Assembly (NCBI GenBank): GCA_051025295.1
Contig: JBMGJV010000006.1
Source of the DNA: KBS-83 sp051025295
GTDB taxonomy: Bacteria > Acidobacteriota > Terriglobia > Terriglobales > Acidobacteriaceae
Direction: 5' to 3' (one strand)
Length of the DNA stretch: 64,000 nucleotides
A program made the translations under genes and the position numbers. The notes beneath the pieces were generated by a model. The model worked only from the letters and a program-made list of their open reading frames with translations. It did no database searches and had not been told where the DNA came from. Below, one piece after another: positions 63,716 through 64,000 of this stretch (positions within the stretch are counted from its first letter, which is position 1; each line of letters starts with the position of its first letter).

Positions 63716-64000
63716 ATGGGAAGCTTCCTCAGAGATCTGCAATATGCCGTGCGGCAGTTGCGCCGCAGCCCCGGCTTTGCGTTCACTGCCATGCTCACCC
63801 TCGCGCTCGGCATCGGCGCCACCACTGCTGTCTTCAGCGTGATCGATGCCGTGCTGCTGCGCCCACTCCCATTTCCCGATCCCGACCGCATCGTCGCCGT
63901 CGAGACGCATGCGACCAGCGGCTACACCCAGCCCGCCTCCTACGTTGGCTATCGCGATGAGCGGGCGCAGCTCAGCAGCTTCTCTGCCTTCGCCGCGTAT
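63716..64000 (+). CDS. MacB-like ABC permease, N-terminal part (cut by window edge)
   Basis: 95 residues are visible. It starts MGSFLRDLQYAVRQLRRSPGFAF, followed by a membrane helix (TAMLTLALGIGATTAVFSVIDAVLL) and RPLPFPDPDRIVAVE. This is the standard start of the acidobacterial duplicated permeases (ADOP) and MacB_PCD domain. AAAGGGG lies 6 nt before the ATG. It follows the ATPase by 162 nt and completes the efflux operon; the remainder is outside the window. Confidence 0.9.
   Translation, partial: MGSFLRDLQYAVRQLRRSPGFAFTAMLTLALGIGATTAVFSVIDAVLLRPLPFPDPDRIVAVETHATSGYTQPASYVGYRDERAQLSSFSAFAAY

Overview
The window is GC-rich and gene-dense, and it looks like chromosome from an acidobacterium, most likely class Terriglobia (family Acidobacteriaceae). 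The pointers are a VWFA-related protein of the acidobacterial type, a MacB-like adaptor/ATPase/permease set of the kind that is abundant in that phylum, a one-piece LptF-LptG protein, futalosine-pathway menaquinone genes (mqnD, mqnE), and large secreted NHL, BNR and YVTN repeat proteins. This is inference from protein families. I found no rRNA, tRNA, CRISPR array, insertion sequence or prophage.

Layout. 1-10 kb: a small membrane-associated protein with a strong terminator, farnesyl-diphosphate-type synthase (ispA), a GDP-fucose module (WcaI-like glycosyltransferase, gmd, fcl), a polytopic GT-C-like membrane protein, a penicillin-acylase-family Ntn hydrolase and a DHH phosphoesterase. 10-17 kb: a long minus-strand run with an HD-domain protein, methylcrotonyl-CoA carboxylase beta, a small membrane protein, HMG-CoA lyase, methylglutaconyl-CoA hydratase (the lower leucine pathway) and a PAS histidine kinase. 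17-26 kb: a zinc-ribbon/XRE regulator, uppS, a HerA-like ATPase, a fused MoaD-MoaE followed by a VWA protein, an Hfq-like protein overlapping an inositol-phosphatase-family gene, a secreted beta-galactosidase-like enzyme, a 7Fe ferredoxin and recO. 26-36 kb: a MarR-ClC operon, nuoI, fused LptFG, a copper operon (copZ-copA-csoR) and a two-component system.

36-48 kb: a fatty acid desaturase, a YncE/phosphoesterase fusion, mqnD, bioY, cutA, a phosphohexomutase, an FtsB-like protein, nuoB and a secreted OmpA-like protein. 47-58 kb: a BNR-repeat protein, a RimI-like acetyltransferase with no evident start codon, a Cys-less thioredoxin-like protein, mqnE, a HAD phosphatase, an OpgC-like protein, glutaryl-CoA dehydrogenase and a 994-residue NHL/Ig-like protein. 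58-64 kb: homodimeric-type pyruvate dehydrogenase E1, a 60-codon gene with a near-perfect Shine-Dalgarno, and a MacB-like efflux operon whose adaptor gene carries a frameshift.

The least expected signals are regulatory. Five genes (MarR, nuoI, nuoB, the Hfq-like gene, mqnE) have a -10-like hexamer ending exactly 6 nt before the start codon, which predicts leaderless mRNAs. A 7+7 palindrome next to a GG-N10-GC element lies upstream of the small gene at 61.2 kb and suggests sigma-54 control. A two-segment hydrophobic block containing GCGG interrupts the last Ig-like domain of the NHL protein.
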